64,000 bases of DNA from Hericium rajendrae (lineage: Eukaryota > Basidiomycota > Agaricomycetes > Russulales > Hericiaceae), in assembly GCA_033439255.1 (NCBI GenBank), contig CM065879.1, forward strand, positions 3,168,501 through 3,232,500, in the 5' to 3' direction. Under the pieces are notes generated by a model. That model was given only the letters and a program-made list of their open reading frames with translations. It was not told the origin of the DNA and did no database searches. Position numbers and translations under genes: made by a program. Of this stretch, positions 21,834 through 32,100 are shown one piece after another; the stretch's first letter is position 1; every line of letters begins with the position of its first letter.

Positions 21834-23402
21834 CTAACGGTATACCGGTGGAGAGCCGGCCGGATCGTCATGGGTCCTATCGATCCTCTGCGCAAGCAGC
21901 TCGATGATGCGATCTACATCCGGCGCGTTCACCGGCTGAGTCGGTTGGGCTGGCGCAGCAGACACCACCGGCCACGCACTCGACGACGCATGCTCTGCGT
22001 CCGGGCGCGTCTCCACGTTCGTGGCTGCATTCCGCGTCTTGCCTGGTGCAGGCCGGCTGGGGCCCACGTCTTCGAGAGCATTGTCCACAGCTCGGGTAGG
22101 GTACGGTTGGGGAACCGTGTTCGGCGAGCCTGGGAAGCCCATCCCGCCGAAGAGGTCGCGGCCTGAGATTGAGCTGGTGTGCTTGACGCGCCGTGGGCGG
22201 CGCCGGAGGAGCCAGATGAGCAGACCGGCGACCAGAACGAGGGCAGCCAGCACGCTGACGGCGCATGCTGCGATAAGGCCTCCATTGACATGCATGCGTG
22301 TCGCTGGCGTATCAGCGCTGTTCCACAGTGGTTTATCAGCGATTATTGTAAAACCAAGCGAGCGACGTCGAGCAACACTGACTTTGCATTAGGCGTCACG
22401 ACAGTCGCCTTGGGTATTGTACAGAGTGACGTAGTTCAGCGTCATCTTTTCGTCACTGAAGTTCGTGACATTGACAGTGTGGCTCTTGCCTGATTGTCGC
22501 GGTAGAATATGAGTGAGCAGGGACAACCCAGGTCGAACTGGCATTGTATATTGTTCCGTCGCCATCGAGGAGCTGCTTCCTGGTCAGCTGTTTGGATAGC
22601 CCCAGTTGATGCTCTCGTTAATGGACATAGTCGTCGTATTTGTGAAGGAGAATGAGACCGCGGCGTCCTTCTGGCTTGTCTGAAGGTATGGACGAGGATC
22701 AGAGCGTGTCGGAATCTGAGGATCTGTCGCGGTGCTCCAGCCGGACGAATACTGGGAAAAAAAGGTGGTTTGGTTATCGAACATCTGCTGGCTCGGCGCA
22801 GCAGCACTGAAACTCTTCAGCTCGTGGCCTTTTGGCTGATGAATGTCTATATAACTCATTGATTCTCCAGTGTGGATTCTATGGCGCGGTCGAAATCCAG
22901 CGTTTGAGAGGATGGGTCGGTGATCTGAGCCTGTAAGGTAATATAATGCGTGTCTGCTTGAAAATCTGCCCTTGAGAATAACAGGTCTCCATCCTGGGCA
23001 CCGGCTTGGATTTGCCCACTGTCCAGCAATATGCTATAAGGACTGCCAGCTTTGCCGTACAAATAGATAGCACTCCCTAACCACAGACATTATTTAGCCA
23101 AAGCATAGTTCAACAAGCTTGAGCGTACGCACCGTAGAATTGAAGAGTCACAGACGCATTGGTCAGGTTTGTCAAATGGAATGAAGTTTCCGCACTTGCT
23201 TCTCCCCGTTCTTGATGGAACCGGACCCGGTATACCATGTCTGCCATCCGCTTGTCAAGCCATTTCAAATGCATCCGCTGATTTATCGGGCTTGTTGGCG
23301 AGGAACAAGAGCTGGCAGCACTTCAATCCAGGACTCACGATATGGCCAATATGTGAAAAATGGGCTAGTGTCGTCAATAGTGAAGTTCCACTTCGTGCCC
23401 AT
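21834..23402 (-). pseudogene. Decaying copy of the surface membrane protein at 24237-25761
   Basis: Exon by exon this mirrors the intact gene to the right: start MGTKWNFTIDDTSPFFTY at 23402, YLYGKAGSPYSILLDSGQIQ, QKDAAVSFSFTNTTTMSINE, NASSTWVVP, HTVNVTNFSDEKMTLNYVTL, then a membrane helix followed by RRRPRRVKHTSSISGRDLFG and a tail with IIELLAQRIDR. Compared with the partner it has several single-base frame breaks. They lie after DAF (near 23275), after KNG (near 23205), after the VVP segment (near 22520), after YRDNQA (near 22500) and in the juxtamembrane exon after LYNTQ, where a stop appears. This density exceeds that of any other gene here, so true decay after duplication is the simplest reading. 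A truncated product from the intact C-terminal exon cannot be excluded. Confidence 0.65.
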
Positions 23403-23710
23403 GTCGTTTTCCGTGGAGCCAGTCCAAGCGAAACTTGGGACGAATGCGAAGCTTTAAGACGTGATGTTGACCAGCGGACGAAGAATGGCAGGCTGCATGA
23501 TCCCAGGATCGTCGGTCGATTATATCTTACACTGCTTCCTACATCATTACATGTTCAACAATGTTGTGAAGTTCGGAGGCTTCATGGGGATCACGAAACT
23601 GATAATAAGTCCTAAAATACACATACGGCTCAAGCATCAGCAAATGTACTGTTTGGGGAGTTGGGGCGACTTACTCCCATCTGCCATCTTACGCCCACAT
23701 AGCTCCGTAC

Positions 23711-24200
23711 CTATCGCAGAGAGTTTTGTATGCAGCTGTGCTGCTGCGGAGGCAACCAACTCACGATGGAAGACTGAAGCCGGTACGTACCTAAGGAACA
23801 TCTAGAAGGCCTCATCACAGGGGAAATGAATGCAGATGTCAGTCTGTTGCCATTCAGGAGTCTAGCGTCTGTGAAGCAAAGCAAGATGTGTAAATACAGG
23901 ACACAGGAAGAATGCTGGCCGATCATGAGAATGAAGGAGGGTGAGGCGAGACAGACTGCACAAAGCAAAATAGCACTTGAAACGAAATCTCCGATGATCT
24001 GATGATGCCTCCACGACATGAGATGGAACCGATGACTCTCTGACGCTCCTTGGAACTGTTTGACTTGCTGTTGGCCACCAGCGAGAGTAACACGATGTCG
24101 GCTGTGTTCTTGTCTGAGGCCAGGCATACGCCTCAATTATGATCGAGCGCCTGCAGCGTCGGAATATGGACGCGCTTTGATATAGGAAAATGAGCGAGAC
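23711..24200 (-). pseudogene. Truncated duplicate of the C-terminal part of the gene at 26295-27577
   Basis: A frame in 24137-23950 reads CLASDKNTADIVLLSLVANS then KERQRVI. It parallels CLAICLNSNKDWANDEERIV and LFSLQAGSD…EGQRIV of the intact gene. Similarity continues upstream at the DNA level (GCGTCCA.AT.CC..CGCTGCAGGCG at about 24148-24176 versus 26538-26574). Homology stops near 24200, where the 3' flank of the next unit begins. Only the last part of the gene was copied and its frame is degraded, so no product is expected. Confidence 0.6.
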
Positions 24201-24236
24201 TTTTTCATGCCTGCGGCAGCGATGGCATACCATACG

Positions 24237-25761
24237 CTAACGCCTCGGATATCCTGGTGGAGGACTAGCTGGACCTCCATGAGCTGGCCGATCAATCCTT
24301 TGCGCAAGCAGCTCCACATTTCGACCGACTTCCGGAGCGCCCGACGCTGGTGGCGGCGGCGGCTGGGCTGGCGCAGCCTGGCGCGCCTCCACGTCCCAAA
24401 GAGCAGCTTCCACCTCGCGCGTTGAGTATGGATGGGCAGTAGTGTTTGGTCCGCCTACGAGCCCCTTCCCACCGAGAAGGTCGCGGCCTGAGATTGCCTT
24501 GGTGTGCTTGACGCGCCGTGGGCGCCGCCGGAGATACCAGATGAGCAGGCCTGCGACCACGGCGAGGATGGCGAGGGCGCTCGTGATGCATGCGGCGATG
24601 AGGCCTCCGCTGACGTGCGGACGGTTTTCTGGCGTGCCGCCACTTTGGGTGTATCAGCAATTGGAGTGAAGATGGGCAGACGGAACCAACCTTCGGCCTG
24701 ATGCTGCGACGTCAGCCCGTGTGTTGTACAGAGTGACATAGTTCAGCGTCATCTTCTCGTCGCTGAGGTTCGTGAGGTTGACAGTATGGGTCCTCCCTGG
24801 ATCCAAGTTGTCGCGGTAGAAAATCAGTGAGTCGGGAACAAGCCAGGTCGAACTCGCGTTGAATGTTGTTCCTTGACCATCGAAAAACTGCTCCGTAGTT
24901 AGCAGCGCATGGAGAGAAGAGGAAGATGGACCCACCACTTGGTACAAGCCATGGTCCCAATTGATGCTACCGTTGATGGCCAGGGTGGTCGTATTCGTGA
25001 ACGAAAAAGAGACCGCGGCATCCTTCTGGCTTGTCTGATGATATGGATGAGAATCAGAGCTCGACGGGATCTGGGAATCTGTCGCATTGCTCCAGCCAGA
25101 TGAATACTGGAAAAAGGTGGTGTCTTGGTTGTCGAACACTTGCTGACTCGGCGCAGCAGTACTGAAACCCTTCAGCTCATGGCCCTTCTTCCATAGATGC
25201 CTATATAACTCACTGATTCTCCAGCGTGGATTCTATGACGGCGCGGTCGAAACCAAGGGTTTGAGAAGATGGGTCACTGATCTGAGCCTGTAGAGTGATA
25301 TAATGTATATCTGCTTGAAGATCGGTCTTTGTGAATAATAGGTCTCCATCCTGGGCACTGCCTTGGATTTGTTGACTGTCTAGCATGATGCTGTAGGGAC
25401 TGCCAGCCTTGCCATACAAGTAGACGCCACTCCCTGATCTCAAGCGTTACCAGCTGGATCGCCATTCAAGCTTTAGCGGACGCACCATAGAATTGCAAGG
25501 TCACAGAAGCGTTCGTTAAGTTCGTCAAATGAAATGAATCTCCTGAACTTGCTTCTCCGCCGTTCTTGACGAAGCCGGACCCAGTGTACCACGTCTGCCA
25601 GCCGCTTGTCAAGCCGTTTCCAAACGCATCCGCTGTGTTACATATCGGACTAGTTAGCGAGGGGTAAGAATGTCGATCTCACAATTATAAACGCACAGAT
25701 ATGGTGTATAGTTGAAGAGGGGACTGGTATCGTCAATGGTGAAGTTCCACTTCGTGCTCAT
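24237..25761 (-). CDS. Single-pass surface membrane protein, basidiomycete type, unknown function
   Basis: ATG at 25761 (MSTKWNFTIDDTSPLFNYTP). Introns, such as the 50-nt one ending just before ...SDAFGNGLTSGWQTWYTG, separate extracellular exons. These encode YLYGKAGSPYSIMLDSQQIQ, SSQTLGFDRAVIESTLENQ, QKDAAVSFSFTNTTTLAING and HTVNLTNLSDEKMTLNYVTL. N-glycosylation sequons are frequent and the fold looks like a beta-sandwich. A hydrophobic helix (about 24530-24600) is followed at once by RRRPRRVKHTKAISGRDLLG, a positive-inside stop-transfer. The cytoplasmic tail is Pro/Ala-rich with VELLAQRIDRPAHGG near the end. No classical signal peptide is seen; the N-terminus begins directly with the ectodomain, as in related uncharacterised agaricomycete proteins. 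It may be a cell-wall or surface sensor, which is inference only. Confidence 0.65.
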
Positions 25762-26294
25762 GTCGTTTCGCGCGGAGCCAGTCCGCGAAGCCACTAGGTA
25801 CAAGTGCGAAGCCTCAAGACCAACGATGTCGACCGGGGTCAAGGATCAAAGAAAAGGAACGCCAGCGTTTGCAGGATCCTAGGATCGCTTGGTAGGCACT
25901 ATATCTTTCACTGCCTCCTGCATCACAAGTGTCCGCGTTACAGATGTTGAGAGGCCCGGAGAATCCGGAAGATCACAAAACTGATACTGATTCCTGAAAT
26001 GGCTGTATCATGTACTGTATAAGCAAGACTACTATTGTTCGTGGGAGTTGACTTACTGCCACCTTACGTCCAGATAGCTCCGTGCCTAACATGCAGTGCT
26101 TTGCCTGTAGCTATGCCGCTGCTGTGACAACAAACTCACGATGGAAAATTGAAGCCGGATCCTGCGGGAGCGTCTGGAGGATCCCTAACGAAGATCAATA
26201 GAGGCCAAACCCACTGCCATTTATGAATTTAGTGTCAGAGGAGCAGAGAGGTAACAAGACAAAGATAGAGCAAACATATACATGAAGGTGGCGA
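25762..26294. other. Intergenic within the duplicated block
   Basis: Upstream region of the intact surface-protein gene and 3' flank of the next gene. It is recognisably related to 23403-23710 (matching patches around the CTCACGATGGAA motif at about 23760 and 26138). No gene seen. Confidence 0.45.
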
Positions 26295-27577
26295 TCATTT
26301 TATCAAGAACCGGGAGCAAAGGAGCGTGGGACGCGACCAGGCCGCATGAGGCAAAGCATCACTTGTAGTGAAGGTTTCTGATGACAGCTGCACAACGTGG
26401 TACGGACTCCAAACGACGATCCTCTGACCCTCCTTGAGACTATCTGGATCGCTACCGGCTTGCAGCGAGAAGAGCACGATGCGCTCCTCATCATTGGCCC
26501 AGTCCTTGTTAGAGTTTAAGCATATAGCCAGGCACGATCGGACGCCTGCAGCGCTGGGATGTGGACGCTCTGTTGTCTCACTGGGGTGAAGCAGCTGAGA
26601 TATACGAAGGGTGAGGGTATCGGGGCCTTGCCATTTTTCTTGGTCTTTGTACCACAGAGTTAAAGATGTCTGATTGCGGTCGAGCATGCGTTGTGCGTGT
26701 CCAGCCAGTCCACCGCTGAATGGAACTTGAGCAAGCCAACCATCTGAAGAGATAGATGCACGCACGCTGCTCGTCCGATGCGTCCACCGGGCTTCTGAGG
26801 GCTGATCTCCAATCCACGCATGAGGTCGCGCTCGCTGTCGGTGTTATATGAAGATTTAACACCGCTTTGCTGCAAAGACCAGGCTAGAATCTCTGCCGCC
26901 CCATCTTCGCTGTTCAGGTCAGCGCTGAGAGCAATTCCCGTGGTGGAGATAGTTTTCAGAGGTTTGGAGGATGGTGCAGAGGCCGATGTAGAAGATGTGG
27001 GCTTAAATACAGGCCTCGAAGATAGTGGCTTCTGTTTTCTAGGCGTCACAGTACTAGTTTCAGGCGTTGTCGTTTCTATGAACTTCGGTATCTTGAGAAT
27101 GGATTTTGAGGGAGTAGGAGGTTCAATGGTCGGAGGTACCGGTGTTGTTAGTTTCTTGGTGGACTCAGGGATCGACGGTCTGCGGTCTGAAGATGATGTG
27201 GCCACGTCGTTTCGGGGACTTGATGGTAGGCCAAGCCGAGGTGCATGCAGGGTGCGTGTAGCATGTGTAATGGGAGTAATCTTTTTGCGTACATTGGGCT
27301 TGTCCAAGGTATTGCGCTGATGCCGTACTTTTGTGGTTACCATCGGCGTGGTGCCGGAAGACGAGCTCTCTTCCGGTTTCACGTCAGAAGAGAATTCAGA
27401 GGAAAAGTTGATCTTAGTTTTGACAGGATTGGGTCGAGGTTTCTTGGACTTGTCAGTATTGAATCCATCTGGATGTGAGAAGCGGGGTCTTTTCGAGCTC
27501 CTCGGATTCTATGAAGCATCGCGTTGGAGCCTCTCCGTTGCAAAGAACGAGTTACGACGCACCTCGCTTCCGCTCAT
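26295..27577 (-). CDS. Uncharacterised protein: basic disordered N-terminus plus compact C-terminal domain
   Basis: The ATG at 27577 gives a five-codon exon (MSGSE) followed by a 54-nt intron (donor GTGCGT). Exon 2 is rich in Lys, Arg, Ser, Pro and Thr (NPRSSKRPRFSHPDGF, KKPRPNPVKTKINF), with nuclear-localisation-like clusters. A second intron near 26753-26797 joins EISPQKP to DGWLAQVPFSGGLAGHAQRM in frame. The C-terminal domain is well ordered: LDRNQTSLTLWYKDQEKW, PDTLTLRISQLLHPS, EERIVLFSLQAG, EGQRIVVWSPYHVVQL. The alternating hydrophobic pattern and VVWSPYHVV suggest an OB-like or other beta domain, possibly nucleic-acid or chromatin associated; this is inference. The end of the gene was copied into 23711-24200. 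Confidence 0.65.
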
Positions 27578-29151
27578 TGTAGCGATATTAGTAGACAGCC
27601 TGCAAGTATAGCTAGAAAGTTAACAGCGTGTAAGTTAGCAGCATGGTCACTGTGGGCGCGGACGCGGAGTCGAAGGCGGCATTCCCACGGATACGTCAGC
27701 ATTCCCGCGCTCAGCAGCATAAATTTCGTTGCGGTCCTGCTTTTCGACGATGTTCTCTCCTCCTCTATGCTGCCTCTTGGTGAGTCTTTTGCCCTTTGTT
27801 TCGGCCCTTGCTTTCTCTTTTCCATGATGACCTTATTCTCTTCCCCGTCCTACACGACCATGCCGAGGAATAGAGGTGTCTGTTCGCAACAGATACGCGT
27901 TCTACGGGACGCACAGTGTACTTGCCAGTGCCATTTCGTCTGATCTTTCCTTTCACTTTCTTTTATCTGCCTCCTTTCATTTTCTGACCACCTCCAAGTT
28001 CTTCTTTAGATTGTCCACTCAAAGACTCACAGATTGCCTTTTCTCGTGAGTGTCTCTTCCCCGACTCCCACACCAATGCTCGCGTTTGCATTCGGATGAA
28101 AAAACGCCGAAATTCGCAGTTTCCACTCGAGCGCCCTCCAAGCGGAGCTACTCCCCCAATACCGAACGTCTACATTCCCCCTCCAATGCCCGTTGAACCC
28201 ATTTGGCGGGCGGAGCGTGGGCCGCCGTCGCTTGTCGACGGTGCGCTGGGCGGGACGCGGGGGTCGGCGCGATGCGGGTTCAAATGACCTTCCTAGGATG
28301 TCTGATCTTTTCGCGAGCGCGAGCATTGCGTGTTATATCGTATACTTGTGGGCATCGTGCTGACTTGTTTATGCTATAGACATAGACGTCCCTGTCTCTG
28401 TATTCTCCTGTAGCAGACATGTATGGTGTATATATGATTGCTTCTGCAATGAAGTTATTTCACGTTATGCTACATATGCGTTATAGGATTGTAGAATGGT
28501 TTCTGAGTGTTCATCTTGCTTTTTTGAACCTTCACACTTATAGAATGCGTCCATACGGTGTGAGCCCGTATATGAAGTTCAGATTCAAACTGTCGAAGTT
28601 CGACTGTAGACGAAATTCGTCGATCCTTTTAATATCTCAATACATTGGGCATCGAGAAAGAGACTCGAATGCGTTTATCGAATTGTTGGTCGGCATGGTG
28701 TCGGAGCCGACGGGCCGTTGGCCGGACAGAAGGTGAAGCGCGGCAGCAGTCTTCCCCACTTTGTTAGAGTCAGAGAACCCCTCTTCAGCTTTCTTCGTTT
28801 CTTGTATATCCTACTTTCATTCACGAACCAACAAGACAACTCACGAAACACATTCAAAGTCTTCCCCCACATCCACAATCCCAACGCAATCCAAAGGAGT
28901 CGTGCGCAGCAAGGGCGCACATCTCGGTACCATACACGATCGAGACAGGTGTGTTACCGTGCTTCGTCAAGGCTGAACGCATTCTAATTCTGCTAGACAC
29001 GTCCCGTAGAAAAGCGCTTTTATCGCACCCAAAGCCAAAGCCGTCGTGTGCAGTAGAGGCATATATCTCGCATACGATCAAGAAAAGGTGTGCTATCGTG
29101 CGTCGCTAGGACGTTCGCTAGACTTATCTTACAGGAAGGCCACGCTCTGGA
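27578..29151 (+). other. Mostly non-coding; one weak small ORF at 28096-28287
   Basis: A 63-codon frame at 28096-28287 (MKKRRNSQFPLERPPSGATP … RGSARCGFK) has gene-like codon choice and Pro-rich content. Upstream, ATG TTC TCT CCT CCT at about 27750 runs into a clean GTGAGT donor at 27780. A small spliced gene is therefore possible, but I could not join the parts convincingly. CT-rich tracts at 27930-28030 and 28770-28860 look like leader or promoter sequence; the second lies ahead of the tuberin gene. Confidence 0.3.
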
Positions 29152-32100
29152 ATGTCTCCGGCGCCGGACAAGGATGGCAGTCAGAGCAGATCTCGCCAAA
29201 GATCAAACACCGGGACCTTCGCGCCTTTCACTTGGCGTCGCGGCCGTGCGGAAACCACAGCTCAGACGTCCCAGACGACTTCACAACAGCCACTATCCGT
29301 TGATGCCCTTTTGGCTTCCCTAACACCCCCTGCGGTGCCTTCGCTTGCGAATGCCCGAGCTTTGGCTGCAGCTCTTGCCGCCGTGCCCAGCGCTACATTC
29401 AGCGTTCGCCCGTCTGTAGTCAGTCCAGTGCTCAGTGCGCTCTGCGCATCGGATGCGCCATACGCTCTTCAAGCCACGGGATTTGATATTCTCGCGGCAT
29501 ATCTGGACAGCACGCGCGCCATTCCCCTCGCGACTGCCGACCGTTATGGATTTCTGAGTTTGATAGTGGGAAGTCCCGCTGATGTCTGGGTCGCCGAACT
29601 CTGGGAACCACGCTTTCGGGCCATATCCTCCCTTACCGTGGCCGGTTCAGACATAATTGGCATCGAAAAGCCGTTCGTGCGCGTGATGAAGACGTGGATC
29701 GAGGCTGCCTTCGCAGAACTTCTCACCCGCGATAATGCAGGGACTGAATGGGCTGAGCGAGAGCGCACGGTGACCACACTGTGCGACTTCTTGACTTACA
29801 CAGTGTCCAGAGTGGAAAATGTCTCCCGGTTTGACGAGGCTGATGTGGCAGGTTTACTGTCGTTCCTTGCGAGACTCATCAGTCGGGCCATGGCCGTCGC
29901 CGACAACCTGTCTGCGCCATCCGATCTACAAAATATACCGAGTACACCGAGTCGGACCTCTTCTCTTCACCGGAGACATCATTCTTCGACCTCATCCCCG
30001 CTGGGGTCGACTGCGCCTTCGACTCCCCCTCGCCGTCCACTAGATATCGCGGTGACAATATACCTGGATCATCTAGCTGCGCAACTGCGTTATCTCAGCC
30101 CTGACCATCTCAAAACGATTCTCCCCGTCCTATTCCGCTGCTTGGCTTTTTATTCCACACCTTTGCCACGTCTGTCCTTGTCCACCAGCGACCAGTTCGG
30201 ATCGGCGTCGCCTCTCGAGCGGAGGATCATCGAAATGCTCGATCCGTTACTGAATGGCACGTATACGACGACGTGCTTTATCATCCTCAAGCGCCATCTC
30301 CTTCCGCAGTCTCTGGACGAAGTCGATATCCGGACATCCTCGCAGACGTCGACGGGAGCCTGCCGCGCGTTGCGCATCTATATTCGGCGTGCGCTCTGTT
30401 CGCGTCTTGCCCGTGCATACATTGCTCGTATGAGTACAGACACGATTACACCGTCCGGTGCGCCAGGAAACATCGATCTGGAGCACGAGCTGATGGAGTT
30501 TGCTTGGGCGAAGGACGAAGTTACTCGGGGAGATCTTGGCAAAGTCGGCCGTATCTTGCGGCGTGCGGCGGAGAACTGGGTCGGATTGCCTCATGAGCTG
30601 TTGGAGGGCCATAGCACTCGGCAGAGGGAAGATGTGCTGGTGGAGATTGCGGGAGTCCTCAAAGACGTTTTTCAGGAGTACGATGAGCGGGCGGAAACGG
30701 AGGATACGGACGACGAAGAGAAAACGGTCATTGGCGAGATTTTGCAAACTTTGACAAGCTATGTGCGCCCACTTAAGTATGTGACATCGCGTCCCTCCTC
30801 TGCTATGAGACCTGACGTTTTTGTAGGCAGGCTGATGGTACTCCACTTATCATTCCTTTGAATCGGCCAAGTGAGGCACCGACGGAATTTTTACGCATTC
30901 TCTCGTCACTCCTCGCTCGCGACCATGCGACCACGCCTTCCAATCCGCTGCTCACAACCATCCTTCTCTCGGTTGCTGATCATATTGTGGACAGCGACTC
31001 CGCCAAGCTGGTCGAAATCATGCTGCAAAGAGGTGATCTGTCCCCCGTCACTCTGGATTGGCTGTCAAGTTGGGCGCTGATTCTGGGGAACGAGACGCTT
31101 TACAACTCGACTCGTCCTCTGACGCGGAATGCGGTCCTGGAGGCACTGCAAAGCGTGTTCACGTTTGTGAAGGATATCGCTGCACATCGGCATCCGCTCA
31201 TCGAGCTTGCATTCCGGAATTGGAAACGGCAAGCCGGGATGCCTGGCGGGTTCATCGGGGCAGATATCATCTGGGACATCATCGCCGAGGAGTTCTATTT
31301 GCGGGCGACCGAGATACAGGAGCAGGAGGCGGACGGCGAGAACCAGGAATCCTGCGAGTTTTTGGACTGCACATTGGTGTTCCTGACGGGCCTAGCGGAG
31401 AGCGAAGACCTCCTCGATACTATGTCGGCTACGACGCTTGCGCCTTCCGCATCTGGCCCGATCTCTGCGACGTCTACGAGCACAACTGTCTCGCCTGCCC
31501 TCTCGCGAATCCAATCTGAGTCATTTGTGCCTCAGAGGGGAGAAACTACCATCCCTTCTCTCACCTCGCTTCTGTCGCAATTTGCCTCTGGCACTTCCAC
31601 CCGATCGCATACACATACACCCCCAGTGGTCCCCGATGAAGCACAGGCTGCGAAGGTTTTGCTCGCATCTGCGCCGGAACCTCTGCTGGCGTCGAACGCC
31701 GTCGGCGCGGTCGTTACCCTCCTCCACATCTTTTGCCAACTTTCATTCACCCCATCTGCCCTCTCCGAACGGAACCGTGGGCTCTCTGTCCGGATCTTCC
31801 AGATTTTGGTCAATTTGCTGACTACTGCGAAGTCCTCAAGGGCCCGTCTCACGGTTCTGCAGTTCTTCTTCCGCCTGAGAGTAGACCGAGATCACCGGCT
31901 ATACTCAGTGCACGAGCGCTATGACCGGCTTGAGCACATATCGGCATTGGCGACGTTGATCGGCCGGGTGGGGCTACCTCCCAATGTTGCGGGGACTGCG
32001 CCCTCGGAGGAAGGCTCCAGCGGAGCAGCCGCACATATGGAGAGCCGTGCTCGGGCGCCGGAACGCAATGGCCGCCGCTCGTCAAGAGGACGCGATGCGC

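Noticed and set aside
28250-28290. GGTTCAAAT-like box resembling a tRNA T-arm
   Set aside because: No matching A-box, acceptor stem or anticodon arm nearby.
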